Numbered from the stretch's first letter, positions 1 through 11,545 are shown. The stretch is DNA of 64,000 bases from Pseudomonas benzenivorans (GCF_033547155.1 NZ_CP137892.1:2728001-2792000); one strand, 5' to 3'. Numbers and translations are program-made. Notes: generated by a model from the letters alone, not told the origin.

Positions 1-862
<862 letters not shown>

Positions 863-865
<3 letters not shown>

Positions 866-899
866 GGGTCTGCCTCAAGTGCATCCGCAAAGACCCATG
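863..899 (-). promoter_or_regulatory. Hairpin masking the deaD start codon
   Basis: In the deaD mRNA a perfect 9-bp stem (CATGGGTCT paired with AGACCCATG) closes a 19-nt loop. The AUG start codon is the last three bases of the 3' arm. The GAGG ribosome-site candidate lies in the loop. The pairing is read directly from the sequence. A role in translational or temperature control is inferred from the known cold-shock behaviour of this helicase family. Confidence 0.5.
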
Positions 900-1082
900 T
901 TCCAAAGCTGCGCATGCCGTGTAAGACCCGAAAGTCACCCTGGCAGCCCTGTCGGCGGGGATTTGCGAAAACGTCGTGATGAATGAATCGTCTAGGATTG
1001 CCCGCTGTTGCGGACAGGCTGCCGAGGATAGCCCTCGGGCGAGTTGCACTACCTGAACGTGGCCAAAAATTGACCGGCGCGC

Positions 1083-1111
1083 ACTATACCGGAAATCCTG
1101 ACGGTTGTGCT
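1083..1111 (-). promoter_or_regulatory. Candidate deaD promoter
   Basis: On the minus strand the -10 is TATAGT (1088-1083). A weak -35 (AGCACA) lies 17 bp upstream. Transcription would start near 1076, giving a leader of about 210 nt before the ATG at 865. Apart from this promoter and the start-codon hairpin I see no gene in the 866-1250 interval. Confidence 0.4.
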
Positions 1112-1250
1112 GGTTTTTCCCGAATAAAGCCCGGCCACCGCTCGACGGTCATCCTCCGGTAGCCTGGTGCGGTCAGGCTGATGGCTTGGACAAGCCCGCA
1201 CGGCGGGGCTATACCCCCTCACAGCCGCACCCCACGGGAGGAACGCTGCC

Positions 1251-2042
1251 ATGACTCGAAACACCAGCGGCCGCATCAGCCGCGAGAAACGCGGCCCCAT
1301 CCTGCTGCTCGGCCTGGACCGAGTAGCCAAACGCAACGCCTTCGACCTGGCCATGCTCGAGGACCTGTGTCTGGCCTATGGCGAGTTCGAGCGCGACGAC
1401 GAGGCGCGGGTGGCCCTGGTGCATGCCCGGGGCGAACACTTCACCGCCGGTCTGGACCTGGCCGATGTCGCCACCCGGTTCGCCGCTGGCTGGCAGATAC
1501 CCGAGGGCGGTTGCGACCCCTGGGGCGTGTTCGGCGGCCCGCGGGTCGGCAAGCCGGTAATAGTCGCCGCCCAGGGTTACTGCTACACCGTCGGCATCGA
1601 GCTGATGCTGGCCGCGGACATCAACCTGTGCGCCAGCAATACCCGCTTCGCCCAGATGGAGGTGCAGCGCGGCCTGTTGCCCTTCGGCGGTGCCACCCTG
1701 CGCCTGCACCAGCGCGCCGGCTGGGGCAACGCCATGCGCTGGCTGCTCACCGGCGACCCCTTCGATGCCCACGAGGCCTACCGCCTGGGCCTGGTACAGG
1801 AGGTGGTGGCCAGCGAGGACCTGTTGCCGCGGGCCCTGTGGCTGGCCGAGCGCATTGCCGCCCAGGCCCCGCTCGGCGTACGGGCCACCCTGGCCTCGGC
1901 CCGCCAGGCGCTGGGCGAAGGCGAAGCGGCGGCGGCCGCCAGCCTGCAGCCGACCGTGACCCGCCTGATGGCCAGCGAGGACGCCAGCGAAGGCCTGCGC
2001 GCCATGCTCGAGCGCCGGCCCGGCGACTTCAAGGGCCGCTGA
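1251..2042 (+). CDS. Crotonase-fold enoyl-CoA hydratase/isomerase family protein
   Basis: 263 residues, the normal length for the crotonase family, which hydrates, isomerises or cleaves acyl-CoA thioesters through an oxyanion hole. Seen: HARGEHFTAGLDL (residues about 58-70), the first oxyanion-hole segment, and the AQGYCYTVGIELMLAADI segment (about 105-122), the second. The usual catalytic Glu pair cannot be assigned by eye, so the substrate is unknown. The ATG at 1251 follows a GGGAGGAACGCTGCC leader with a clear ribosome site. It stands alone, convergent with the methyltransferase-like gene. By order it matches the PAO1 gene next to deaD (recollection). Confidence 0.85.
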   Translation: MTRNTSGRISREKRGPILLLGLDRVAKRNAFDLAMLEDLCLAYGEFERDDEARVALVHARGEHFTAGLDLADVATRFAAGWQIPEGGCDPWGVFGGPRVGKPVIVAAQGYCYTVGIELMLAADINLCASNTRFAQMEVQRGLLPFGGATLRLHQRAGWGNAMRWLLTGDPFDAHEAYRLGLVQEVVASEDLLPRALWLAERIAAQAPLGVRATLASARQALGEGEAAAAASLQPTVTRLMASEDASEGLRAMLERRPGDFKGR

Positions 2043-2050
2043 CTTCCGCC

Positions 2051-2824
2051 TCAACTGGCCGGACGCAGCCCCTCGAACAGGGGCTGCAGGGAGTAGCCCA
2101 GGCGCGGCGCCAGGGACTCGATCCGAGCGCGCAGCCCATCCAGGTCGAGGCGCTGTTCCAGGTCGGCCGGCACCAGCAGGATCACGTTGCCCTCCTTCAC
2201 CGGGCACTCCCAATAGTGCCGGTGGAACAGGCCGCGCAGCAGCGCGGCGCCCAACGGCTTGCCGTCGTCGCAGGCCCACTGGTTGATGATCAGCCAACCG
2301 CCGGGGTTGAGGCGCTTCTGGCAGTCTTCGAGGAAGCGCCAGGCCAGGTGACCGGCGCCCGGCCCATGGTCGGTGTAGAGGTCGACGAAGATCAGGTCGG
2401 CCGACTCGGCGCTGGCCAGCAACTCCAGGGCGTCGCCGATGCGGATGGTCAGCCGCGGATCGTCCTCCAGGCCGAGGAACTCCATGGCCAGGCGCGGCAC
2501 CTCGGGGCGCAGTTCGATGGTTTCCACGTCGTCCAGCGGCAGGAACCTGAGGCAGGCCTGGGTCAGGTTGCCGGCCCCCAGACCGAGGAACAGCGCACTC
2601 TGCGGCGCCGCGTGACACAGCGCGCCGAGCAGCATGGCGCGGGTGTAGTCGTACTCCAGCCAGCTGGGGTCGGCGGTGAATACGCAGCTCTGCTCGATCG
2701 CCTCGCCGAACTCGAGGAAGCGGTAGGCACCGATCTCCACCACGCGGATCACGCCGTAGGCATCCTCTACCTCGGCCAGCAGCACCTCGTCTTGCATCTC
2801 ATCCACCGGGGGTAAACCTGGCAT
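2051..2824 (-). CDS. Spermidine synthase-like SAM-dependent methyltransferase fold protein
   Basis: About 257 residues with the Rossmann fold of spermidine synthases and class I methyltransferases. The glycine loop ALFLGLGAGNLTQ, the acidic motif VETIELRPEV and DLIFVDLYTDHG are all visible. It lacks the full polyamine-binding signature, so its substrate is unknown; many Pseudomonas proteins of this kind are annotated only as spermidine synthase-like. The start at 2824 (MPGLPPVDE) is chosen because GGAG lies 8-9 bases upstream. An in-frame ATG at 2797 (MQDEVLL) is an alternative with a poorer ribosome site. Confidence 0.75.
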   Translation of the reverse strand: MPGLPPVDEMQDEVLLAEVEDAYGVIRVVEIGAYRFLEFGEAIEQSCVFTADPSWLEYDYTRAMLLGALCHAAPQSALFLGLGAGNLTQACLRFLPLDDVETIELRPEVPRLAMEFLGLEDDPRLTIRIGDALELLASAESADLIFVDLYTDHGPGAGHLAWRFLEDCQKRLNPGGWLIINQWACDDGKPLGAALLRGLFHRHYWECPVKEGNVILLVPADLEQRLDLDGLRARIESLAPRLGYSLQPLFEGLRPAS

Positions 2825-2872
2825 CCCGCGTTCTCCATCGTGGCCCCCGGCTGGCAGCTGCGGGGCATATAG

Positions 2873-4402
<1,530 letters not shown>

Positions 4403-4528
4403 GCGCACCCGCGGCGGATAGGCCACCGGGCTTTTCCGCCGCGCCTTCAAGCCAGTGGGCGAGCACCTGACAAGCGGCCCGTCGCGCGATATGGTGAAGG
4501 CTCAAGTCCAACCGTCGAGGATTCCAAC

Positions 4529-4705
4529 ATGCCTTGGTATGCCTGGCTGCTGCTCATCCTCATCCTGGGCTCCATAGTCGGTGGCCTGCTGGTGCTGCTG
4601 CGCACCGCCAAGCCCTTGCCGCTCAGCGAAGAGCAGCTGCAGAAGATCCGTGAACGCAAGCTCGAAATGGAAGCCCAGGATGCCAAGGATGCGGGTCGGC
4701 GCTAG
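4529..4705 (+). CDS. Small membrane protein, DUF2897 type
   Basis: 58 residues: one membrane helix (residues about 4-24, rich in Leu and Ile), then a short basic and acidic cytoplasmic tail (LSEEQLQKIRERKLEMEAQ). This matches the DUF2897 family of small gamma-proteobacterial inner-membrane proteins, which have no known function. The ATG at 4529 is preceded by GAGGATTCCAAC. The 3' end overlaps the following lipoprotein gene by 26 bp, so the two are probably translationally coupled. Confidence 0.75.
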   Translation: MPWYAWLLLILILGSIVGGLLVLLRTAKPLPLSEEQLQKIRERKLEMEAQDAKDAGRR

Positions 4706-6077
4706 CCTGCTGATCGCGCTGCTCGCCGGCTGCACCGGTATCACGCCGGGCGGCAGCGGGCCGACCGACTGCACCGCCCTGTTCGCCCAACTGCACCAGA
4801 CCACCCAGGCTCACCAGGATGCCCAGTACTGGCGCCTGGAGGGGTTCCCCGGCCTGCGCAGCGACCGACTGCTGGCCAGCCTGGGCGCCGCTGCCCAGAC
4901 GGCCGAGCAGCGGCGCCTGTGGGCACGGCACCTGGCCGCCCGCGATGCCGAGGCCAGTCAGGTGGAAATCGACCAGCTCGCGCCGGCGCAGCGACGCTTC
5001 TGGCGCGACAGCGCCCGTCAGCAGGCGCTCGGCAGCTGCCGCACTACCCAGGTACGACGCCTGGTCGAGGAGCCCCGCGCCTTCGCTCGCGCCATCGCCG
5101 CCGCCCGGGTCCCCGACGACTACCGTGCCTGGCCGCGCCTGCTCGGCCTCAACCCATTGATCAAGCCAGTCTTCCGTCAGGGGGTCGCAGCCTGGCAGCG
5201 GGCCGCGGCCCGTGCCAGGGCCCCGGAGGACGGACCGCAGTGGCTGAGCTACGCCCCCCTGCCACAGACCGGGGCGAACCGAGCGCTGAGCCTGAGCACG
5301 GACGCCCTGGGCCTGCCCCAGGCCGATGCCGACGAACTCGAGACGCTGTTCGCCCGCCACGCGCCGCATCTGCGCATCGCCCAAGGCAGTCGCAGCGATC
5401 GCATCGGCAGCCCCTATTTCGCCGCCGACGGAGCCCGCCGCTTCAACACCCAGCAGGCACGCCTCTATCGGCACAGCGGCTGGAGCCAGATCAACGGGCG
5501 CTGGCATCTGCAACTGGTCTATCAGCTCTGGTTCGACCGGCGACCCAAGCCCCATGCGCTGGACCTGTACGGCGGCGAATTGGACGGACTGCTCTGGCGC
5601 GTCACCCTCGACGCCCGTGGCAACGCGCTGCTCTACGACAGCATCCATCCCTGCGGCTGCTGGCACAGCTTCTATCTGCCGCGAAACTCCCCCCTGCGCT
5701 TTCGCCAGCCAGCGAACGAGGAGGCCCGCCTGGTGCGGCGCCTGCCCCTGGACGGCGATCAGGCGCCTACGCTCTGGCTGAGCGCCGACACCCACTATCT
5801 TGCCTGGGTCGACGGGCGTCGCTCCCCCTACCCTGCGCTGCGCTACCAGCAAGTCGATCTCGATCAACTACGCCGCCTGCCCCATCCAAACGGCCGGCGC
5901 AGCCTCTACGGCCGCGACGGCCTGGTGCCCGGCAGCCAGCGTCTCGAACGTTGGCTGCTGTGGCCCTCCGGTGTTGCCTCTCCCGGTGCCATGCGCCAAT
6001 GGGGACGCCACGCCATCGCCTTTATCGGCCGCGCCCATTTCGACGACCCGCACCTGCTGCAACGCTATTTCCATTGA
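4680..6077 (+). CDS. Uncharacterised lipoprotein
   Basis: 465 residues starting MPRMRVG, then a hydrophobic stretch and the lipobox LLAGC, with the lipidated Cys at about residue 18. The mature part has no family that I recognise. It carries Trp/Tyr-rich segments (WHLQLVYQLWFDRRPKPH, DSIHPCGCWHSFYLP near residues 325-340) and a clustered Cys-Gly-Cys. A second ATG nine bases downstream is possible. It overlaps the DUF2897 gene in a different frame. By position it matches a conserved Pseudomonas hypothetical. The residue after Cys is Thr, not Asp, which would permit outer-membrane sorting. Confidence 0.7.
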   Translation: MPRMRVGASLLIALLAGCTGITPGGSGPTDCTALFAQLHQTTQAHQDAQYWRLEGFPGLRSDRLLASLGAAAQTAEQRRLWARHLAARDAEASQVEIDQLAPAQRRFWRDSARQQALGSCRTTQVRRLVEEPRAFARAIAAARVPDDYRAWPRLLGLNPLIKPVFRQGVAAWQRAAARARAPEDGPQWLSYAPLPQTGANRALSLSTDALGLPQADADELETLFARHAPHLRIAQGSRSDRIGSPYFAADGARRFNTQQARLYRHSGWSQINGRWHLQLVYQLWFDRRPKPHALDLYGGELDGLLWRVTLDARGNALLYDSIHPCGCWHSFYLPRNSPLRFRQPANEEARLVRRLPLDGDQAPTLWLSADTHYLAWVDGRRSPYPALRYQQVDLDQLRRLPHPNGRRSLYGRDGLVPGSQRLERWLLWPSGVASPGAMRQWGRHAIAFIGRAHFDDPHLLQRYFH

Positions 6078-6093
6078 GGGCGATGCGCACCGC

Positions 6094-6906
6094 TCAATCG
6101 GCGGCCTCTGCGGTACTCTCCGCCTCGCTGAGCCTGACCGCGATCCGGCTCGGACCAAAGATCTCCGCCAGCTGGCCGCCGCGCCTCAGCTGCTCGAGTA
6201 GACCGGCGAAATGCTCGGGACTGATGGGCCCCTGAGGGCGGACCAGGGCATAGTGCTTGTAGCGCTGATCGACTCGGTCCGAGATCAGCAACTGCCCGGC
6301 ATAAGCGCGATTGCGCTCGAGAAAGTCGCCGATGTAGGAGCGCGTCACCAAGGCGATATCGGCCCGTCGGCGCAGCACCATCAGCAGGTTGCTGTCGTGG
6401 GAGTAGGTCAGGGTGGCGTTGAAGCTGTCCTGCAGGAATTCTTGATCGGCGTTGAAGTCGGCAAAAGCGTAGTGATAGCCGTTGTAGAGTGCCAGGCGCT
6501 TGCCCTGCAGGGAGTCGAAGTAGCTTTGCTCACGACCGGGCTCGACCCTCGCGACGAACACCTCGGCATCTTCCAGGCCCATGTCGACGGCCCCATGGGG
6601 AATGCTTTGCCAGTCCCAGGCCGGGTTCTCGAACAACACCAGGTCGATACGCCCCTGCTGGAAGTCGCGAAATCGCCTAGGCAACGACGAAGGAACCATG
6701 ACAAAGCGATAGCCGCTCTGTGCAGCGTTCAGTGCCTTGAGCAGCTCCAGCAGCAGCCCCGAAGCATTCGGCTGCTCGGGCTTGACCACATAAGGCGGGA
6801 AATGCACGCCGCCGACGTTCACCACCTGCTCTGCCGCCACCGGCCCACTCAGCAGGAGCACACCCAGCCAAGCACATGCATGCCGCATCCAGCGCTTCGA
6901 TAGCAT
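6094..6906 (-). CDS. Periplasmic solute-binding-like protein (SBP family 3), tandem copy 1
   Basis: 270 residues: a signal peptide (MLSKRW..LLLSGPVAA, cleavage near residue 25) and a family 3 extracellular solute-binding domain. FPPYVVKPE, LVLFENPAWDW, LALYNGYHYAFADF and TYSHDSNLLM are the landmarks shared with its neighbour. No ABC permease or ATPase is nearby, so it is an orphan binding protein; a signalling or scavenging role is possible. The start at 6906 sits 6 bases after GGGGGGA; the adjacent ATG at 6909 is an alternative. The next gene upstream on the same strand is its paralogue. Confidence 0.8.
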   Translation of the reverse strand: MLSKRWMRHACAWLGVLLLSGPVAAEQVVNVGGVHFPPYVVKPEQPNASGLLLELLKALNAAQSGYRFVMVPSSLPRRFRDFQQGRIDLVLFENPAWDWQSIPHGAVDMGLEDAEVFVARVEPGREQSYFDSLQGKRLALYNGYHYAFADFNADQEFLQDSFNATLTYSHDSNLLMVLRRRADIALVTRSYIGDFLERNRAYAGQLLISDRVDQRYKHYALVRPQGPISPEHFAGLLEQLRRGGQLAEIFGPSRIAVRLSEAESTAEAAD

Positions 6907-6995
6907 CATATATCCCCCCAACCTTCCCTTTGCACGGATCGAAATCCGCCTCCCCGTAACGCATCCATGCACGCCCCCCAACATCGGTGGAACCG

Positions 6996-7781
6996 CTAGG
7001 GCTCCGGAACCATCAGGTGATAACGCCCCAACAGGGGCTCCAGCTGCCCTTGCTCATCCAGAACCTGCAACAAGGCAGCGAAGCTTTCGGACCCCAGGGG
7101 GCCTTGTCGGCGAAACAACGCATGGTGCTGATAGACCTGATCGACCCGCTCCGACACCAGCAACGCCGAGCGCCGCTCGGGATGGCGGTCCTGATAGAGC
7201 TGCAGATAGGAACGGGTAATCACGGCAATATCCGCACGCCCACGTAATAGCATGATCAGATTGCTGTCGTGGGAATAGGTAAGCACCGCATCGAACTCCT
7301 CGACGAGAAACTGCTGGTCGGCGTTGAAGTCGGCGAAGCCGTAGTGATAGCCGCTGTACAGCGCCAGGCGCTTGCCCTTGAGTTGCTCGAAATAACGCTG
7401 GTCGCGCCCGGGTTCGGCCCGGGCGACATAGACTTCGGCGTCTTCGACCCGCAGGTCCAGGGCATCGTGTTCGGTATCCTGCCACCCCCAGCTCGGCGAC
7501 TCGAACAGGATCAGATCGAAGCGCCCGCTCTCGAGGTCACGGTAGCGGCGGGTCACCGAGGTGGGCACCAACTCGAAGCGATACTCGCTCTGCAACCCAT
7601 TCAAAGCGGCCAGCAACTCCGGCAACAACCCGCCGGGGCTGGCGCTCTCGGGTTTGATCACATAGGGCGGGAAATGGTAGGCGCCGACAGCGACCCGCTG
7701 TTCGGCTGCCAACGGCAGGGCGGCCAGCAGGCTCATTGTGACCAGTAGAACTCTGAACACCGCGCGCAAGGGACGCTCCAT
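6996..7781 (-). CDS. Periplasmic solute-binding-like protein (SBP family 3), tandem copy 2
   Basis: 261 residues with a signal peptide (MERPLRAV..LLAALPLAAE) and the same fold as the gene at 6094. The two share VGxxHFPPYVxKPE, KGKRLALYSGYHYGFADFN and LTYSHDSNLIML, and look roughly half identical by eye, which indicates a local duplication. The ATG at 7781 has no clear ribosome site. A GTG at 7820 has AAAGG just upstream and would add 13 residues, so the start is uncertain. No transporter genes are adjacent. Confidence 0.78.
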   Translation of the reverse strand: MERPLRAVFRVLLVTMSLLAALPLAAEQRVAVGAYHFPPYVIKPESASPGGLLPELLAALNGLQSEYRFELVPTSVTRRYRDLESGRFDLILFESPSWGWQDTEHDALDLRVEDAEVYVARAEPGRDQRYFEQLKGKRLALYSGYHYGFADFNADQQFLVEEFDAVLTYSHDSNLIMLLRGRADIAVITRSYLQLYQDRHPERRSALLVSERVDQVYQHHALFRRQGPLGSESFAALLQVLDEQGQLEPLLGRYHLMVPEP

Positions 7782-7882
7782 AGTGCACACACGACCTGAT
7801 CCACTCCCTGTCCGTGTCACACGACCTTTCCCTTGGCCGTAGCGATGCTGTCGACTCTCAGGCTAAGCCTAGCCGATCCTGC

Positions 7883-8506
7883 TCAAACTTCCTTGAGAAC
7901 CAGCGATAAAGCCTCTTCGGCCAGCTGTTCCAGGGTCATGGGACCCTCGGGATGGAACCAGGTGGTGGTCCAGCTCAGCGCACCGGTGAGAAAACGCCGC
8001 AGGATGAAGGGGTCGCCCTTGAAGTAGCCCTGCTCCCGGGCCTCACCCAGTACCGTCAGCCACAGCCGCTCATAGCTGTCGCGCAACTCGAGAATGAAGC
8101 GCTGGCCTTCGGGCGACAGTGAACGCCATTCATAGACCAATACCGCCATGGCCTCGCCGGTGCCGCCCATGATCGATTGCAGCTCGCAACGGATCAGCGC
8201 CAACACCCGCTCGCGCAGGCTGTGTGCAGTCGCCAGCTCCGCCTGCATCAGGGCCGTGTTGTAGCGGATGGTCTCCTCCATCACCGAACGGAGGATCTCA
8301 TCCTTGCTCTTGAAATGGTGGAAAATGCTGCCCGACTGGATGCCCACCGCGCTGGCCAGATCGCGCACCGTGGTGCGCTCGTACCCCTTGCTGCGAAACA
8401 GGTGTGCAGCCATTTGCAGCAGCTTGCCACGGGCGCTGTCCGGATCGGTGATCAGGCCTTCTGCCACCAATTCATGCATCACCGCCTGAGCTTGTCGGTC
8501 GTCCAC
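7883..8506 (-). CDS. atuR: TetR-family repressor of acyclic terpene utilisation (AtuR)
   Basis: 207 residues: an N-terminal TetR helix-turn-helix (AAHLFRSKGYERTTVRDLASAVGIQ.SIFHHFKSK, residues about 32-72) and an all-helical ligand domain. Divergent from atuA, exactly where AtuR sits in P. aeruginosa, where it represses the atu operon. The GTG at 8506 is chosen because GGGGAG lies 8 bases upstream; the frame stays open far upstream of this, but nothing there looks like TetR. Candidate operators lie between it and atuA. Confidence 0.85.
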   Translation of the reverse strand: MDDRQAQAVMHELVAEGLITDPDSARGKLLQMAAHLFRSKGYERTTVRDLASAVGIQSGSIFHHFKSKDEILRSVMEETIRYNTALMQAELATAHSLRERVLALIRCELQSIMGGTGEAMAVLVYEWRSLSPEGQRFILELRDSYERLWLTVLGEAREQGYFKGDPFILRRFLTGALSWTTTWFHPEGPMTLEQLAEEALSLVLKEV

Positions 8507-8634
8507 GCAGGTCACTCCCCATACATCGTCTCGACTGCGGTCAGCCGAACCCGTTCCGGCATATTCCCCAACGCTCTCGGCAGATTTCGCCAAGTGCTTG
8601 TCGCTATTACTGAAATTTATGCCGGGCAGGCCAC

Positions 8635-8650
8635 CCAAGCAAGCGCTCGG
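8635..8650. promoter_or_regulatory. Candidate AtuR operator, site 1
   Basis: CCAAGCAAGCGCTCGG is an imperfect inverted repeat (CCAAGC / GCTCGG around a 4-nt centre). It is nearly the reverse complement of site 2 at 8692-8707. Published work on P. aeruginosa reports AtuR binding to two inverted repeats between atuR and atuA. The match here is by position and symmetry. Confidence 0.6.
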
Positions 8651-8691
8651 CCGCACTTTTGGCCGGATCGCCCTCCCTTGCCACTTCAAAA

Positions 8692-8707
8692 CCAAGCGCT
8701 TGCTTGG
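8692..8707. promoter_or_regulatory. Candidate AtuR operator, site 2, overlapping the atuA promoter
   Basis: CCAAGCGCTTGCTTGG: perfect half-sites CCAAGC and GCTTGG around GCTT. A possible -35 (TTGCTT, 8700-8705) lies within it, with TATCCC 17 bp downstream (8723-8728). A bound repressor would therefore block RNA polymerase. A weaker half-match, CCAAGTGCTTG, lies at 8590-8600. Confidence 0.6.
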
Positions 8708-8746
8708 TAGTCTTCGGCTCATTATCCCGTACAACGGAACCCGACA

Positions 8747-10534
8747 ATGACCAAGACCGTGCGTATCGGCTGCGCCTCCGCCTTCTGGGGCGACACCTGC
8801 ACCGCCGCCCCTCAGCTGGTGCACGGTGCCGAGCTGGACTATCTGGTGTTCGACTATCTGGCCGAGATCACCCTGTCGATCATGGCCGGAGCCAAGCTGA
8901 AACAGCCGGACCAGGGCTATGCCGGCGATTTCGTCGAGGTGCTGAGGCCCCTGCTCGGCGAGATCGCCGCCAAGGGCATTCGCGTCATCAGCAACGCCGG
9001 CGGCATCAACCCCGGCGCCTGCGCCGAGGCCCTGAGCAGCGCCTGCGCCAAGGCTGGGGTACCGCTGAAGATCGCCGTGGTTCATGGTGACGACCTGCGT
9101 CCCAGGCTCGCCGAGTTGATCCAGGCCGGCTCCCGGGAATTGCACAGTGGCGCGCCGCTGCCTTCCACCTGCCTGTCGGTCAACGCCTATCTGGGTGCGC
9201 CGGGCATAGTCGAGGCGCTGCGGCTGGGGGCCGATATCGTCATCACCGGCCGGGTGGTCGACAGCGCGGTGGTCAGCGCCGCCCTGGTGCATGAGTTCGG
9301 CTGGGCCTGGGACGACTATGACAGGCTGGCCCAGGCCGCCCTGGCCGGCCACATCATCGAGTGCGGCGCACAGTGCACCGGCGGCAACTTCACCGACTGG
9401 CAAGACGTGCCGGATTACGCACACATCGGCTTTCCCATCGTCGAGGTGCAGGCGAACGGCCACTTCGTGGTGACCAAGCCGCAAGGCACAGGCGGCCTGG
9501 TCACCCCCCTGAGCGTCGGCGAACAGCTGCTCTACGAGATTGGCGACCCGCGTGCCTATCTGCTGCCGGATGTGGTCTGCGACTTCACCCGGGTCGAGCT
9601 CAGGCAGGTTGGCGATAACCGTGTCGAGCTGCAAGGCGCCAGGGGCCTGCCGCCCACCGGGCAGTACAAGGTCAGCGCCACCTACCCGGACGGTTTCCGC
9701 TGCACCGCCAGCTGCCTGATCGCAGGCATCGACGCGGCAGCCAAGGCCGAGCGCGTCGCCCGGGCGATCATCGCCAAGACCGAGGAAATCCTCAGCCAGC
9801 GCGGCTGGGGCCCCTACAGCGAAGTGAGCCTCGAGCTGCTGGGCTGCGAGGCCACCTACGGCCCCCATGGGCGGCGGCAAGACAGCCGCGAGGTGGTGAT
9901 CAAACTGGCGGTGCGCCATGCGCAGAAGGAGGCGCTGGTGCTGTTCTCCCGCGAGATCGCCCAGGCCGCCACCGGTATGGCCCCGGGGCTGACCGGCATA
10001 GTCGGCGGCCGCCCCACGGTGTACCCGGTGATTCGCCTGTTCAGCTTCCTGGTGGACAAGTCGAGCTGTCGCCTGGAGGTCGAGCTTGACGGCCAGCGCC
10101 GGCCGGTCGCCCTGCCGGGCGGCGCGACCCTCGCCCCCGGGGACCTGGCCGAGGCCGCCGAGCCGCCGCGCCCCGAAGGCCTGGCCGATGCCAGCGTGCC
10201 CCTGGTCAAGCTGGCCGTGGCCCGTTCCGGCGACAAGGGCAATCACAGCAACATCGGCGTCATGGCGCGCCGGCCCGAGTTCCTGCCCTGGATCGCCGAG
10301 GCCCTGGGCAGCGAGGCGGTGGTCGACTGGATGGCCCATGTACTCGACCCGCAACTCGGTCGCGTCAGCCGCTGGTACCTGCCCGGCAGCCACAGCCTGA
10401 ACTTCCTGCTGGAGAACGCCCTGGGCGGCGGCGGCGTGGCCAGCCTGCGCATCGACCCCCAGGGCAAGGCCCTGGCCCAGCAACTGCTGGAGTTCCCGGT
10501 ACCGGTGCCAAGGAGCATTGCCGAACGAGTGTGA
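8747..10534 (+). CDS. atuA: Acyclic terpene utilisation protein AtuA
   Basis: 595 residues, DUF1446/AtuA family. It is the first gene of the citronellol/geraniol catabolic operon, and its exact reaction is unsettled in the literature. Seen: [10 protein letters not shown] near the N terminus, [28 protein letters not shown], the [14 protein letters not shown] segment and the C-terminal [15 protein letters not shown] motif. All are hallmarks of the family. The ATG at 8747 has only a weak upstream ribosome site (GGAACCCGACA). A gap of 131 bp containing REP-like palindromes separates it from atuB. Confidence 0.9.
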   Translation: MTKTVRIGCASAFWGDTCTAAPQLVHGAELDYLVFDYLAEITLSIMAGAKLKQPDQGYAGDFVEVLRPLLGEIAAKGIRVISNAGGINPGACAEALSSACAKAGVPLKIAVVHGDDLRPRLAELIQAGSRELHSGAPLPSTCLSVNAYLGAPGIVEALRLGADIVITGRVVDSAVVSAALVHEFGWAWDDYDRLAQAALAGHIIECGAQCTGGNFTDWQDVPDYAHIGFPIVEVQANGHFVVTKPQGTGGLVTPLSVGEQLLYEIGDPRAYLLPDVVCDFTRVELRQVGDNRVELQGARGLPPTGQYKVSATYPDGFRCTASCLIAGIDAAAKAERVARAIIAKTEEILSQRGWGPYSEVSLELLGCEATYGPHGRRQDSREVVIKLAVRHAQKEALVLFSREIAQAATGMAPGLTGIVGGRPTVYPVIRLFSFLVDKSSCRLEVELDGQRRPVALPGGATLAPGDLAEAAEPPRPEGLADASVPLVKLAVARSGDKGNHSNIGVMARRPEFLPWIAEALGSEAVVDWMAHVLDPQLGRVSRWYLPGSHSLNFLLENALGGGGVASLRIDPQGKALAQQLLEFPVPVPRSIAERV

Positions 10535-10541
10535 GCCCCAG

Positions 10542-10643
10542 GGTGGGTCGGGCCGCGCAGGCGTAACCCACCGAAAATTCAACCGCCCCGGTAACGAGGC
10601 ACGAGATCCATGGCGGGTTACGCCGCTTCGCGGCTAACCCGCC
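10542..10643. repeat. Two REP-like palindromes between atuA and atuB
   Basis: An imperfect hairpin spans 10542-10572 (GGTGGGT / ACCCACC arms). A near-perfect one spans 10612-10643: arms GGCGGGTTA / TAACCCGCC enclose GCCGC-TTC-GCGGC, with one bulged base. The second has the look of the REP elements common in Pseudomonas extragenic DNA. Confidence 0.7.
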
Positions 10644-10665
10644 CTACAAAGGACAAGCATTCGAC

Positions 10666-11544
10666 ATGACCTACGACTCAGTCTTCAAGGCCGACCTGTT
10701 CGCCGGCCAGTGCGTCCTGGTCACCGGCGGCGGCAGCGGTATCGGTCGCTGCACCGCCCACGAACTGGCCCACCTGGGTGCCCATGTGGTGCTGGTCGGG
10801 CGCCAGGCAGGCAAACTGGAGAAGACCGCCGGCGAGATCCGCGAGGACGGCGGCAGCGCCAGCTTCAGGGCCTGCGACATCCGCGACGAGGAGTCGGTCA
10901 AGGCCCTGGTCGCCGCAGTCGTCGCCGAACACGGCCCCATCCACCACCTGGTCAACAATGCCGGCGGCCAGTACCCCGCCCCGCTCGCCTCGATCAACCA
11001 GAAAGGCTTCGAGACGGTGATGCGCACCAACCTGGTCGGCGGTTTCCTGGTCGCCCGCGAGGTGTTCAACCAGAGCATGAGCAGAACCGGCGGTTCGATC
11101 GTCAACATGCTCGCCGACATGTGGGGCGGCATGCCCGGCATGGGCCACTCCGGCGCGGCGCGGGCCGGCATGGAGAACTTCACCAAGACCGCCGCCGTCG
11201 AGTGGGGTTATGCCGGGGTGCGGGTCAATGCGGTGGCACCGGGCTGGATCGCCTCCAGCGGCATGGACACCTACGCGGGCGCGTTCAAGGCGGTGATCCC
11301 GACCCTGCGCGAGCACGTGCCGCTCAAGCGTATCGGCAGCGAGTCGGAGGTGGCCGCCGCTATCGTCTTCCTGCTGTCGCCGGGCGCGGCCTTTATCAGC
11401 GGCAATACGCTGCGCATCGACGGCGCCGCCAGCCAGGGCAGCCGCGCCCTCCCGCTGCTCAAGGCCAGCCCGGGACAGGGCCGCGCCTACAACGGCTTCC
11501 ACCGGGCCCATTTGCCCGACGTGCTGAGAGAACAGGAGCAATAA
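10666..11544 (+). CDS. atuB: Short-chain dehydrogenase/reductase AtuB
   Basis: 292 residues. NAD(P)-binding TGGGSGIG at about residues 20-27 and NNAGG near 98 are clear. The catalytic region is unusual: the usual Tyr-x-x-x-Lys is replaced around GHSGAARAGMENFTK, so the canonical Tyr is not evident. This pattern also occurs in enoyl-CoA reductase-like and peroxisomal trans-2-enoyl-CoA reductase-like SDRs. By position it is the AtuB of the operon, thought to act on terpenoid alcohols, aldehydes or acyl-CoAs. It ends one base before the atuC start codon. Confidence 0.85.
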   Translation: MTYDSVFKADLFAGQCVLVTGGGSGIGRCTAHELAHLGAHVVLVGRQAGKLEKTAGEIREDGGSASFRACDIRDEESVKALVAAVVAEHGPIHHLVNNAGGQYPAPLASINQKGFETVMRTNLVGGFLVAREVFNQSMSRTGGSIVNMLADMWGGMPGMGHSGAARAGMENFTKTAAVEWGYAGVRVNAVAPGWIASSGMDTYAGAFKAVIPTLREHVPLKRIGSESEVAAAIVFLLSPGAAFISGNTLRIDGAASQGSRALPLLKASPGQGRAYNGFHRAHLPDVLREQEQ

Positions 11545-11545
11545 G

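Noticed and set aside
8507..10582. Upstream extension of the atuR frame, antisense to atuA
   Set aside because: The TetR domain begins at the GTG at 8506 with a good ribosome site; the rest lies over atuA and matches nothing.
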